A model generated the notes under the pieces. It did not search any database, was not told the DNA's origin, and saw only the letters and a program-made list of their open reading frames with translations. Below, piece by piece: positions 23,501-34,390 of a stretch of 64,000 bases of DNA (position 1 is the first letter of the stretch; every line of letters begins with the position of its first letter). The position numbers and the translations under genes were made by a program. The stretch comes from Ectocarpus siliculosus (Eukaryota; Sar; Phaeophyceae; Ectocarpales; Ectocarpaceae): positions 3,516-67,515 of the forward strand of contig FN649149.1 of the NCBI GenBank assembly GCA_000310025.1, in the 5' to 3' direction.

Positions 23501-26500
23501 CGTGTGCTTCGTTTTGATTGTTTTGTTTGTCATGATTCTTGATTGTTGTTTGTTTTGTTTCTCTCGAGAAATTCAGGCTGTGGTGGAGGAGGCGGCGGTG
23601 ACCCAAGTGGACCCCGCCAGCTTCACCCAGCAGCAGCTCTCGGTGGAGAAGCTGATCAAGGAGCAGAACTTCACCTGGAAGGTGCGGTACTACACAACAC
23701 GCGGTTCGGCTTGCGGCAAGGGACGTCATATGGCAGTAGTAGAGGTCAATTGTTGAGGCGGTAGGGTGTTACCACTTACAACAGGCGGAACAAGACCTGG
23801 TTTGGGTTGTTGGTTGTGGCAGTTGTCTTCTTGACCTTGCTCTGATTCTTGCGATTTGCGAACAACCGGAGTACTCAATTCGAAGTGACTTACGGGGCTC
23901 TGTAAGGTCGGGACGTCACCTCCGAATTCGTTGTGGCCGCTCCATTTAGTCGACGGCAAGCCGACAGGAGCAGCTGGTGTATCTTAAGTACTTCCACTGT
24001 TTTAGAGGATGGTGTGCTTGCACGCTACCTGGTACATCCAGAAGCGGCCAAATACAAGACACGCGCGAATGCGCACACGTTCTGCGTTTCATGCCCCTAC
24101 AAGACTGACGCCCTGACGTCTGGTGATGGGTCAGCCGGTTAGCAAGACCGATGCTTAAAGTTGACACACGCATATCCACATAGAGCCCTTTGACTAGAAA
24201 TCGTTGCCACGTTGTTTTGTCTCAATGTCAGACTGGCGTCTTGATGTGTTCAGCCGGTTAGCGCCGTCGATACTAATCAAAGAAACACGTGCGCGCACAC
24301 GCACAGGTCCCAGATCAGGGCCTTTCGAAGCATTTCCTGTGTTCAACCGCACAAAGACTGACGTAATTTCATTGGTCGTGGGTTAATCAGCCGGTTAACG
24401 CGGTCGATGCTAAGAATTTGAGCACACACATTCCCACACACCATCACAGGGCATCAAGGGCGAGCTGGGGCTAGAGGACTCAGCCCTGGAGTCGTACTAC
24501 GCGAACGCTAAGTTTCAGTCAGACTGCGGGGACTACGTGGCCGCCGCCGCCGCCCTCAAGAGCTACTGCGACATCACGCAGACCCCCGGGGTCCCCGGCA
24601 GCGGTCCCAACGGCATGAGCGCTCTGTGGGGCCGGCTTGCTTGCGAGGTAAGATGGTAACTGCTGGAGCGATGCGCGGCTTGGGCGTGGTTCAATGGTCG
24701 AGTGGCAATTGGGGGCTTGGTAGTTGCAGACCCTTGCGTGCAGTGCCTGGTCGGATTTCCCCTGGCTGGATATAGCTAACTTGTTGCTCTGTGCGTCGTA
24801 TCTGCCGTGGCGGTTGTTCTTCCGCGAAGTTGGTTTTTTCTTACGGGTTTACCATGTACCGTACCGTATCAATTTTCACCCTGTCGCGGCAAAGAGGGCA
24901 AAGGCGAAGGGAGTTACGCGGCTGGGACCACACCAGTCCCCTCGTGCGTGCCAATGGTGTCGGGAGAAGTTGGTCTGTTTTTATCGGGTACCCAACGATT
25001 GCGTTGGACGCTGTTTTTTATCATCACCATCGGGGTCACCCGCTGTCATCTGTGGGTGAAGTAGACTAGTCGGCATGAGATGGTGCTGTGCGACGACGGA
25101 ATTTACCGCAGGTGTTGGGTAATGCTGGGGTTCATGCTCCATGATGATGGATAGTGGTGCGTGGCGACGGTATTTGTGGCCTGATGGTGTGAGTTGATGG
25201 CGTTGAATATCGTGATGACGGTGATCAATGACGACAACATGCTGCTTTTTGTTGCCTGTTGCTTGTTCAACTTGTTCAACTTTCGTTACACGCAGATCCT
25301 GGTGGCTAACTGGGACGGCGCGTTGACCCTGTTGCGAGAGCTCAAGTCCTGCATCGAGTTCACCAACGCTCCCCCGTTGCAGCAGTTGCAGCAGAGGAGC
25401 TGGCTTCTGCATTGGAGTCTGTTCGTCTTCTTCAACCACGCCAACGGAAGGTAGGTTAGCTTGCCAACGGGAGCATACGTACATGCACCACACACCCTTG
25501 GCTCTTGCGCACGCTGCTCTAACGCACGCTGCACGACATGTAAGATACCAACACCTACACCCTCGCCGTCGTTGGCTCGTTGTATCTATTTTTTTTTTTT
25601 GTCTCCTTCGTTGGCGCTCTCATTATCTGACTATTTGGCTCGGAAACTCAGAAACAGCAGTTTTTGCACTCTGTTAGTGACTCTTCCTATGTATCTAAGC
25701 TGTTTCACGCCGTCTGATTGGCCAGGCGTTGTTTCCTAGCCTTGACCCTCTCCAGCTCCCTCTCGCCGTTCCGCATTCCGAGAACGCCGCCCTCTCGCCA
25801 GTTCGCGGCCGCTAGGCCGCGAATTAGGGTTAGGGTTGGGTTTGGGTTAGGTCGGACACGGTGTGTCCTAGCCTTGCGCGGTGTGTCCTAGCCTTCAGCA
25901 CCGGTTAGACCTAGCCTTCAGCACCGGTTAGACCTAAAGGGTCACTAACAGACCGTAAATAGACCTCCTCAGAAATGAACTGGCCAACCATCCTTGACCG
26001 CCTCTTTTTCGCTTGGTGTGTGTTCCTTTCCTCCATTGATCACGACCGGGTTATACTTGGGACAGGGATGAGCTTGTCACGTTGTTTTTCGAGGAGCCCT
26101 TCATGCAAGCCATCCAGACCAACTGCCCCTGGTTGCTACGGTATTTGGTGACGGCGATCATCCTCACCAAGGTAATTGACGGTATGACTGTAAAAAACCG
26201 CGTTCCATTTTTTTCTGTTTTTTTTTGTTGCATTCCAGGGGCTATGCATACCCTTTCAAATACTGTGCATACCATGGTTTGCATATTCTAAACATGTATT
26301 TTGAAAGACGAAAGTGTTCGCCTACGTCTTGAACCCCCCAAGCGAAGCGGGGGGTCAGCGGAGGGGATCCCGGGTACCTATCCTCCTGGCCCCACCGGTC
26401 GGTGCCCCGACCCGTGCCCCCGGAGTGACTGAGCGGCTCCCTGCGTTGTGGCCACCCCATCGCCTGACTCCCCCTCTTCGCCTTTCCTCGCCTCCCTGAA

Positions 26501-29500
26501 ACGTGGCCTGGGCCGGCGAAAGCCCGGGAAATCGCTCCGTCCCGGCATTGTACGGATGCGAGGTCAACGGTCTAGTGACTGCGGCATGCGCTTACATGAG
26601 TACACCTCCCCGCCGCCGCCGTAGCTGACGGTGCCTGAAGCTGCCCTATAGCTTCTCCATACCGTTCGTGACATGACACAAGATATCACACCCCCTGGAC
26701 CGGTTTTCAAAGCTCGGTTTGTCCCCAGTAGAAGTGGTGGCAGTGTAGAAACGGCGGCGTTGGAGCGGTCTCGTCGAGAGCTTTCTGAAAACGTATCGTT
26801 TCATGTTATGCGCCCTCTTCGCCGCGGAGTAGTCGAGCTTTCGAAAACGGTCCAGGGGGTGTGCTATCTTGCGTCATGTCACCGGTGGTAGTAGTCGGCT
26901 GCTACACCTTTGCTTTGTTCCTTCAGATTCATGGCCAGACCCGTCGCTCGCGGGTGGTGGTGGTGGCTGATAGATCGTCCGGCCGCTCTCGTCCGTCGAG
27001 ATTGTATCGTATCGGGCATGGCATGCTTGTAGGTGGCTGCTGAAATAGGGCTGGATGATGCTTGGAAGGAGTCTATCAAGAGTCTAAATATCAAATCCTC
27101 AGCTTCAAGTCTCACAGCCGCGCTGAAAGGATAACGGGTATGGTAGTACACGAGTACCTTTGGGGATACAAAGTCTATCTGCCTGTGCCGTCACGACATC
27201 TCTGTGGTCTGTTCATCGATTGCAGGCGGGGGCGGGAGGAGGCAAGTACGTGATGCGGGACTTGATGCGTGTGCTGGAGCACGAAAAGCACGCCTACACC
27301 GACCCCGTAACCGAGGTAGGAGCTTTTTTTTTTTCGAAGTTGTTTGGTTGGCGTGAGGACCGAAGAGGAATCGGATGCTGGTGTTGGCTGGCTGGCCAGT
27401 TGCATGACGAGTTTGGTGATGGACAATATTTGCGCCAATCAACTCTCTGGCATGGTGCAGATATGTGTTGTAGGAACCAAACGAGTTGTTCGAAGTCAAG
27501 AGCGTTTCGTGATCATACATGATATGCATACCACAGCAGGTCATGCTTACTGAATTGACATTTTTCACACATACGACAGATCTTGAGCTCGCTCGATCTG
27601 TGGGGATCGGATCTGTCCTACGTGTGTGTGAATGGTTTGAATGAAGTCGGTCGCTCCACTGGGTGCCTAGGTATGCCTGCTGCTTCTGGGTTTGCTGTTT
27701 GAGGGGCCTCGTGTTTTCATTGGGAACGACTACACCCTGCCATTCATTCTGACGTGTGTATTGTATACCACAGCAGTGTTTGTAAAAACAACCCCACAGC
27801 TCTTACTTACACAGCAAGCGACGGTGTGTTGATGCATAAACTAGTCTCTCAAACACCTGTGGACCTTTGGTCTCGCTTTGCCCTCATCGCGTTGTGTGTT
27901 TCTTGTCATCCTGATTTTTTTTTGTTTTTTGGCAGTTCCTGGAGGGGCTTCAGGTGTCCTTCGACTTCGATGGCGCACAGGCACGGCTGGTCGAGTGCGA
28001 ACGGGTGAGACACACGGGAATAATCTCACGGAATGGAATACGGTTTGGAGGAATGGAATAACGTACATGAAGCGAGATATGACTTTAAAACATGATGAGT
28101 GGGTACGGACGTAGGAGGGAGTAATTGGATTGAAGAAGTGGGATACGGGTGTATGACGAAATATGGGAAGAATGTTACGAAATGGAATACGGTTTGGAGA
28201 AATGGAATAACGTACGTGAAGCGAGACACGACTTTGTAGAAAAAACATGATGAGTGCGTACGGGTGAGACCCACGTGGGAGGAATTAGTTGGATTGAAGA
28301 AGTGGGATACGGGTGTATGACGAAATAGAATACGGTGTGAAATGAGAAAACCCGCCTTATTACCACATGACTACCTCGCATCCGCTCAATTGGTCGTCGC
28401 TGCCATGATTATTTGTTTTCGGGTCTTGACAGGTTCTGCTGAGCGACTTTTTCCTTTGCAATTGCGCGGACGAGTTCATGGAGGCGGCCCGCCACTTCAT
28501 CTTCGAGACGTACTGCCGCATACACCACAAGATCGACATCGGCATGCTCGCCGATAAGATGGTGTGTATTCAGAGTGCTGTACGTCTAGAATACGCTCCG
28601 GTCCCTCTCGTGTGTGTGTCTTGTTCCTTCGAGGGGAGCATCGACCGCGCTAACCGGCTGACCAAGGAAAATACGTCAGTCTTTATCTATAGCGGAATAA
28701 GAAACCCGAAGACGCTTTCTTTTTCCAAGGGGGACGAAGGAGTTGGACGACAACAGTGTCCTGCTCCTGAGGTGCAAGGAGGAAACTTAATACCACCAGC
28801 ACTGCTGCCGCATCATACGTTTCTCCCATGATGATGATTTCATCACTTCGTGTACGGGGCGGCTCTCTATCCGCCTTGTCTTTGTGTGTGTATCGTCCCA
28901 TTTATTCTGGACGTCAGTTTTTGCGCCTTTGGGTATATTTCTGGACGCGCCAGCCGAAATCCTACAGGAGGAAGGCCACGTAAACTTTCATTGTTTTTTT
29001 GTCCCCAACGTCAACTACAGTCACGGTCAATGACAACGAACGATACTACTAGAGAATGGAGATGATAATGACGACGATAGACGATAATAATTACAGTGAC
29101 GATACTCTGGGCTGTATATCTGGAAATGATAACGAACGATTCCATGTAATGATGCAATGACGATACTGTTTAGGGGATGGAGATGGAAGCAGCCGAGAAG
29201 TGGATAGTAGACCTCATCCGGGGATCTAAGTTGGACGCCAAGATCGACTCGCGCGACAACAACGTCATCATGGGCGGCACGTTCCCGTCCGTCTACCAGC
29301 AGGTGTGTAAGAGTGTTGATTGAGCTGTGTACAGGGAGTGTTGTGGTGATTTACTCGCGTAATTTGTGCGGTTGGGCTTATTGTAGTGGTTTTGCCGTTA
29401 ACGACAGATGCATCATGCACCGCGAATGCTGAGAAAGGGACGTACAAAGACACATTGATTAGCGTGTGCGTGAGAAATAGGAACAGAGACGGAGAGAGGC

Positions 29501-30237
29501 TAGCGTTGAATCCCGATGATGTTCATTATTCTCGGGCGCAAGCTGCTGCTCGAGGTTAGGTGTCTTTTGCTTTAGCCATTTCCAGACCATTTCTCTTGCC
29601 AGCTTCCTGTAAGCGTGCAACGCCCCGTGTCTCTAATTATCTTCTCACAAGCATCCCCCCCCGCCCCCGCCCCCGCCCCCGCCCCCGCCCCCCTCTCAGA
29701 TCATGGGGAAGACAAAAGACCTGACGGTGCGCAGCTACACCCTGGTCAACATGCTCAAGCAGCTTGCCACCGACACCGCAAACGGCGTCACCCCTGATCC
29801 GGCTAACTACAGCGGCCGCGGCGGTGGCGACTGGGGCAGCGGGCGGGGTCGTGGGAGGGGGAGGGGCGGCGGGGGACGGTCAGGCGGCCGGGGAGGCGAC
29901 AGGGGCGGCGGCGGGGGCAGGTACGTCTTGCTGTTTTTTGGAAGGGATATCCACTTGTAAGGGATATCCACTTGTAGGTACAAGTCGATTTTTGTTTGTG
30001 TTTGGTGCATTTTGTGTATGTTCTGCCGTAATAATAGTTTCAGCAGTTATTTTGAAGCAGCAGCAGTAGTTTATCAGCATGACTCGACTCGACTTGACGT
30101 CCGCCCCTTTTTGACTATCCGTGCTGTGCAATGGCGTGGCGTGTGCCCTGTTTGGCAGAGGTAGCAGCGGCGGCGGCGACCGGGGTTACCAGGGCAGAGG
30201 GGGCGGCAGGAACAGCTCCCGTGGGGGGGACTGGTGA
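20522..30237 (+). CDS. EIF3E: Translation initiation factor eIF3 subunit e (INT6) with an RGG-rich C-terminal tail
   Basis: Thirteen exons: 20522-20710, 22127-22184, 23178-23266, 23577-23681, 24450-24647, 25296-25450, 26066-26171, 27226-27315, 27936-28004, 28433-28561, 29174-29302, 29700-29920 and 30159-30237. All phases agree, giving 538 residues. Family landmarks in order are [61 protein letters not shown], the PCI-domain part [20 protein letters not shown], then [19 protein letters not shown]. eIF3e is a PCI subunit of the cytoplasmic eIF3 complex that recruits mRNA to the 40S ribosome. After [14 protein letters not shown] and a helical segment, this protein adds about 75 residues rich in Gly and Arg ([20 protein letters not shown]), ending NSSRGGDW. 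Usual family members of about 440-450 residues lack this tail. The start was chosen as the ATG 16 codons before the conserved YDLT; the frame is open further upstream. Exon 3 lies just after an assembly gap, but its own sequence is clean. Confidence 0.95.
22206..22313 (+). repeat. SINE-like repeat in eIF3e intron 2
   Basis: Reads CTCATGTAAAACGCATGCCG, then AACCGTTGACCTCGCATCCC, TACAACGCCGGGACGGAG and CCGGGTTTTGTC. It is the reverse complement of the copies written forward at 26505, 43325 and 51469. In this sense it shows TGCCGGAGTAG, a weak A-box match, followed about 60 bp later by GGGTTTTGTC, a weak B-box match. It begins about 20 bp after exon 2. Confidence 0.6.
22334..22703 (+). other. 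Low-quality duplicate of sequence right of the gap (assembly artefact)
   Basis: After a run of G, this stretch is a smeared version of 22804-23150. Both read, in the same order, TATGGAGC...CAGTACGGTTGG-like, GATGCTTGGC or TATGCTTGGC, GATGCTGTGAAAA and the ending CCCGGTGTCGGG or CCGGCTGTCGGG. The left version shows homopolymer compression and stretching typical of bad base calls beyond a poly-G tract. It is probably not a second genomic copy. Confidence 0.85.
22704..22803. other. Assembly gap, 100 N
   Basis: Exactly 100 N placed between the degraded and the clean copy of the same sequence. The true gap may be zero or negative in size. Confidence 0.97.
24125..24415 (-). repeat. Three reversed copies of the GCATCGACCGCGCTAAC short repeat
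   Basis: At about 24130, 24250 and 24388 the reverse complement is seen: TCAGCCGGTTARC, then GCRGTCGATRCT. They sit about 130 bp apart in intron 4 of eIF3e, shortly before exon 5. Confidence 0.65.
25820..25945 (+). repeat. Telomere-like motif beside two small tandem repeats
   Basis: TTAGGGTTAGGGTTGGGTTT is followed by CGGTGTGTCCTAGCCTT twice and then CAGCACCGGTTAGACCTA twice. It lies in intron 6 of eIF3e. Confidence 0.7.
26505..26612 (-). repeat. SINE-like repeat in eIF3e intron 7
   Basis: Contains CTCCGTCCCGGCATTGTACG, GATGCGAGGTCAACGGTCTA and CGGCATGCGCTTACATGAGT. It is followed 57 bp later by a hairpin element, the same arrangement as at 43325-43697. Confidence 0.6.
26668..26885 (+). mobile_element. 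Hairpin (MITE-like) element, about 218 bp
   Basis: Arms are CGTGACATGACACAAGATAT with CACCCCCTGGACCGGTTTTC, inverted at the right end as AAAACGGTCCAGGGGGTG with TCTTGCGTCATGTCAC. The loop holds the core TCTCGTCGAGAGCTTTCTG (26769-26787). It lies in eIF3e intron 7. Confidence 0.8.
28030..28345. repeat. Direct repeat of about 155 bp units in eIF3e intron 9
   Basis: GGAATGGAATACGGTTTGGA, GAATGGAATAACGTAC, GAAGCGAGA, CATGATGAGTG and GATTGAAGAAGTGGGATACG recur in the same order from about 28030, 28184 and (truncated) 28325. Confidence 0.8.
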
Positions 30238-30247
30238 AATCAGCATG

Positions 30248-30460
30248 ACCGTACGTGACGCAAGACATCACACCCCCCTGGACAGATCTTCGGAGCCCGA
30301 TACTCTGCATGAGAAGACAGCAGCGGCGCCGAAAATGGCTGGAGTCTCGTCGAGAGCTTTCCGAAAACGTGTCGCATGGTTGATGCACCCTCTTCGACGT
30401 TGAGTAAGCGAGCTGTAAGATATCGGTCCAGGGTGTGTGGTGTCTTGTGTCACCTACGGT
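30248..30460 (+). mobile_element. Hairpin (MITE-like) element in the eIF3e 3' UTR
   Basis: Ends ACCGTACGTGACGCAAGAC and its inverted partner GTCTTGTGTCACCTACGGT. The inner arm is ACACCCCCCTGGAC against GTCCAGGGTGTGT. The core TCTCGTCGAGAGCTTTCCG is at 30345-30363. It begins 10 bp after the eIF3e stop codon, so the transcript very likely carries it. Confidence 0.8.
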
Positions 30461-33179
30461 ATTATAGTAGGGCGGCAGAGAGAAGGGGGGGGGGGGGGGC
30501 GCCGCAGGCCAAGCCCGGGGGGAACGAACGAGTTTGCTGTCGCGACAGGGATGGAGCACTCTTTCCTCCGGGAGAACGTTCAAACTTTTTTTTTCGCTTG
30601 GATGCGCGCTGCGACTGCGGGGACGGCGGTGCACCACGCCATGTTGTTGCTGTGGCCCGGGAGGGTAGAAAACAAAGCGGTTAGGTTTGGAGGATTTTGT
30701 TGTGCGTGAGTTTCTCCTTCTAAAAAGTTTGTGATCGGTCCTCTAGCATCGCGTACGTATCTACCAAGTGTTGGTTGCTTTGGCAAGGTTCTCCGGAGGG
30801 ATCAAGTTTCTCTGTCTCTGTCGATTCCACTCGGTAACGTCTGCTTGGGGCTAGTTGTATTTTGGTCTGGTTGTCGTTCCTACGTACGGACGGCTGTGCC
30901 GATGCGGTGCTGTCATTGCTTAGACTGCTGCTGCTGTTGGTGACGACACGGTGCTGGCTTGGCTACTGTAACAGCAGCGTTATTCTCGCAGTCGTACGCA
31001 AGCTGTTTGTTGTCTCAGTAAGCTGTTTGTTTCGTTTGGTCAGCTTGTAGGCCCGACGATGAGATTGTTGTGTTCGTCTATCGCTCTTCTTCTTGTTCTC
31101 CATTTGGTGGGCAGTATTAGCAACATCAAGGACCACACGCGACAACAGTTTTTTTTTTTTTCCTTTCGTTCTCTTGCTTTGTGGTAGTTATCGTTGTCCT
31201 GACACACAACTGAAAGCTGGCGACGGACGCTGGATTGGGGATCGTTCGTTTTCGCGTATTGAACGCGAACGGAACGAACCCCCGGAAGCAAACAAAATAT
31301 AATATCTTGCCACGAATATTTGCGTGCACTTCTAGAGCGGTTGCATAACGTTCATTTACCCATCACATCACACGGAAGGACACACCATCCGAGTTGTTCT
31401 GAACAGGACGATGAGTGAGTGTTGAATGGAGTCGTGCCTCTAAGAACCTCTGTTTTGCGCTACCCTGGGAGAGGCTATTTCCTAAGCGGGTTAAATCAGC
31501 AGCCCGGTTCTGTATTAGTGGTCTACCCTCGTTAACCTCCTAGTGGCAAGCTTGGAGTTCGATTCTCTCTCTGGTGAGTTCAAAAAGCTCTGTAGTTTGC
31601 GGTGGAGAACGACGAATAAATTCGTGAGTTGACCCAAATCGACTTCTTTACGAGGGAAAGGGAAGGCTGAGCTTTCTCCGGACAAAACAAAAAAGAAATA
31701 AGCACCGCAAAAGGAACACAAAGAAAGATGGGGCATGATATCGAAAAAAAAACTAAACTCCTGTTCAAACCCTTAAACTCCTGCGCGACCGTCTACTTGT
31801 GTAACCGCGGCTGATACTTTAGACCAAGTCAAAAAAAATCGTGTCTGTGTGGCCGCGGCTGATTCGTCAAACTAAACAAAATCACCGAAATGTCGTAAGC
31901 TGGTGCCACAAGATATGGGACTATGTAGACGAAACTCAAAACACTCGAGCCTTACGCATATGCTACATACGCCCGTCATTCTACAGTGATTCCACGGCAA
32001 ACAAGCTCGTCAGAGGCCGATTACAGACGACGGTAGAGCCTGAGGGATGTGTCCTCTTCTATGAACATACGCATGATACCTACCGCCTTTACATTTTCAC
32101 GACAGCAGTCGTGGTCATTTCTCGAAAATGTCCACGTGCCGTCCCCAAACAGGAGGTACATGCCTCCACACAGCATGGTGGGTTACAACTTAACGTGAGC
32201 GCTAACTGCCTACGCCGCTGCTGCCATTACCATCGGTCGGCTCCACTCTGCCATCCTATCACACGCCATTGCCCCGCAATCGTTGGAGGGAGGTCTGGGC
32301 AACCACCAACCACCTGATGCGGAAAGTGTGCGGGAACCCAACATGGCCAGCACTTCGCCGACCGAAACACTCACGATAGCTAGACTACACAACAAATCAA
32401 TTCCAGTAACCAATCCCTGTCTTCCATTCACGCTAACGTCGGCTTTATGACAAGGACCCCCACCTTACAAGAAAAAAATAGCGAGAATCTCTTGGAGGAC
32501 CAACACGGTTGCCCGAGGCAGGCCGCGTTCCCAGTCTCTGCCGAACGTTAGCGTCTGACCCGCAAAGACCGAACTAACACCTGAGGCGATCACGAGCTAC
32601 AACGAACAAGAAGTACTCACACCGTCTCACACCGTCAAAACTGCTGTCGCATGTGTTGCGTGGGTATTAACGTATTAACGGCCGCATCATACAGCAGTAC
32701 GTCGTAAAAACACAAAAAAAAACGGCCAGGTGACTTGCTCAAAATGTTAGGATGCTAAAAAGGTCCAACCCACAACTTTCATCACTCTTTTCACAGCATC
32801 GACGACGTGGAAATACCTCTCGTCCAAATTCCTTCAGCACCATAAAAACAAAGCAAAGCACAAATGATGGCAAGCAGCAGCCGGGTGAAATTAACATCGC
32901 GTGGGCCAGACGCACCGGCAGCGTTTCGGAGGAAGGGTTGCTCGCCCTTGAGCATCCTCCACCCGAGGCACCAAAAAGGTTGCTGCTGCTATTCTGTAGA
33001 CAGCATACTATTCCGTAGACAGCACACACACACGTGCTGCTGTTCTGTAGACAGCATACCTAGATATTACTGCTGCTATTCCGTAGACAGCATACACACA
33101 GACGACATGTTGCAACTACCGTATACAGCATTATGCTGCGATCACCGTCCAGAGCGTACACACATTTAGATGCCCTAGG
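30461..33179. other. Convergent intergenic region without a recognisable gene
   Basis: Lies between the 3' ends of eIF3e and the DUF1997 gene. It contains a G-run near 30487-30500 and a tandem repeat at 32985-33095. One unremarkable plus-strand frame at 31841-32317 (158 codons) shows no recognisable motif. GGAGTTCGATTCTCTC near 31555 resembles a pol III B-box, but no tRNA fold is visible. Confidence 0.5.
32985..33095 (+). repeat. Short tandem repeat, about four units
   Basis: CTGCTGCTATTCYGTAGACA followed by GCATAC recurs about four times with short CA-rich linkers. Confidence 0.75.
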
Positions 33180-34321
33180 CTATATGTCGTCTGTCGCAAT
33201 CAGAGACTCTCCTTCCGCGGCAACCGCAGCCCTGTCGTCGTCCCCTTCCGCCCATCTAGCGTAGTCTCTCCTCAAGAAATACGTAAACTGCGGCGTCACG
33301 CGGCAAGCCAGCGACATGTGAGGGGGTGCATTCAACGGCGAGTAATGTTTGCAGGCGGACAGCTACAATAGTTGTCGGGAGCGCAGAGATTACGGTTGGC
33401 CCCAGGACCTTGAATAGGGACTTCTGCCAGAAAGAGATAGATTGACTCCAGGACCTCGTGTAGTCTAGTACTAGAGAGAGATCGAGGAGAGGGTGATTCC
33501 CTGCCGGGGTCCCCGTCGTGCTGCAACCCCGAGAGTCCCAGCAGGTAGGTGTGTGGAGTGCCGGGTATCCCAGCAGATCATGGCAAACCAGAGCAGGCCC
33601 GTACGGTACGCCACCCCGCCGTAACTCTACCGTCATGTTTGAATGACTTGAGCACAATTTGCGCCGGAGTCTCTGCACCACTCTCACCCCCCGAGCAGAC
33701 CTCAGACTTCATTAGATAATTTCACCGCTTCTACGTACGACATCACAGTGCTGGGTGCGCGATATACGTCGAAACAAAGCTAGCAAGGTAGCCGATACGC
33801 CTATTATACTACAACAATTACAACAACGACAAACGATAGTTCGGCCCTCCAAACAGACCACGGCCGACGATGATTATTCACCTGGGGCAGGCCGATGTCC
33901 ACAACTCGCTGCATAACGAAGTTTCCCGCCCGTCGCAGCACGCCCACGGGCACGAAGTTTTCGTTCGGGACCAGCAGCTCGATCGCGATGTTCGACGACG
34001 CGCGGAGTTCCATGATGTTGGCGTCCGCCGGAGTGCCCTCTTTCTTTGCGCAAGACACCACCGTGCTTGATGAAACTGCGAGCAAAACAACGTTTGTCCG
34101 GTCATCGACGGCCGACTGCTTGTGCATCCGTGGTTGTCCACGCACTGGTGTGAAACGATCTCTCTTTCTCTCTGTCTCTGTCTCTCTGTCTGCCTGTCTC
34201 TCTGTCTGCCTGTCTCTCTCTCTCTCTATATATATATATATCTGCCGACTGCTTGTGTATACGTGCTTGTCCACGTACTGGTGTGAAACATTCTCTTTCT
34301 CTCTGTCTCTGTCTCTGTCTG

Positions 34322-34390
<69 letters not shown>

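Noticed and set aside
31520-31585. tRNA gene suggested by GGAGTTCGATTCTC
   Set aside because: The T-arm-like stretch lacks a matching D-arm and acceptor stem; at most a SINE remnant.
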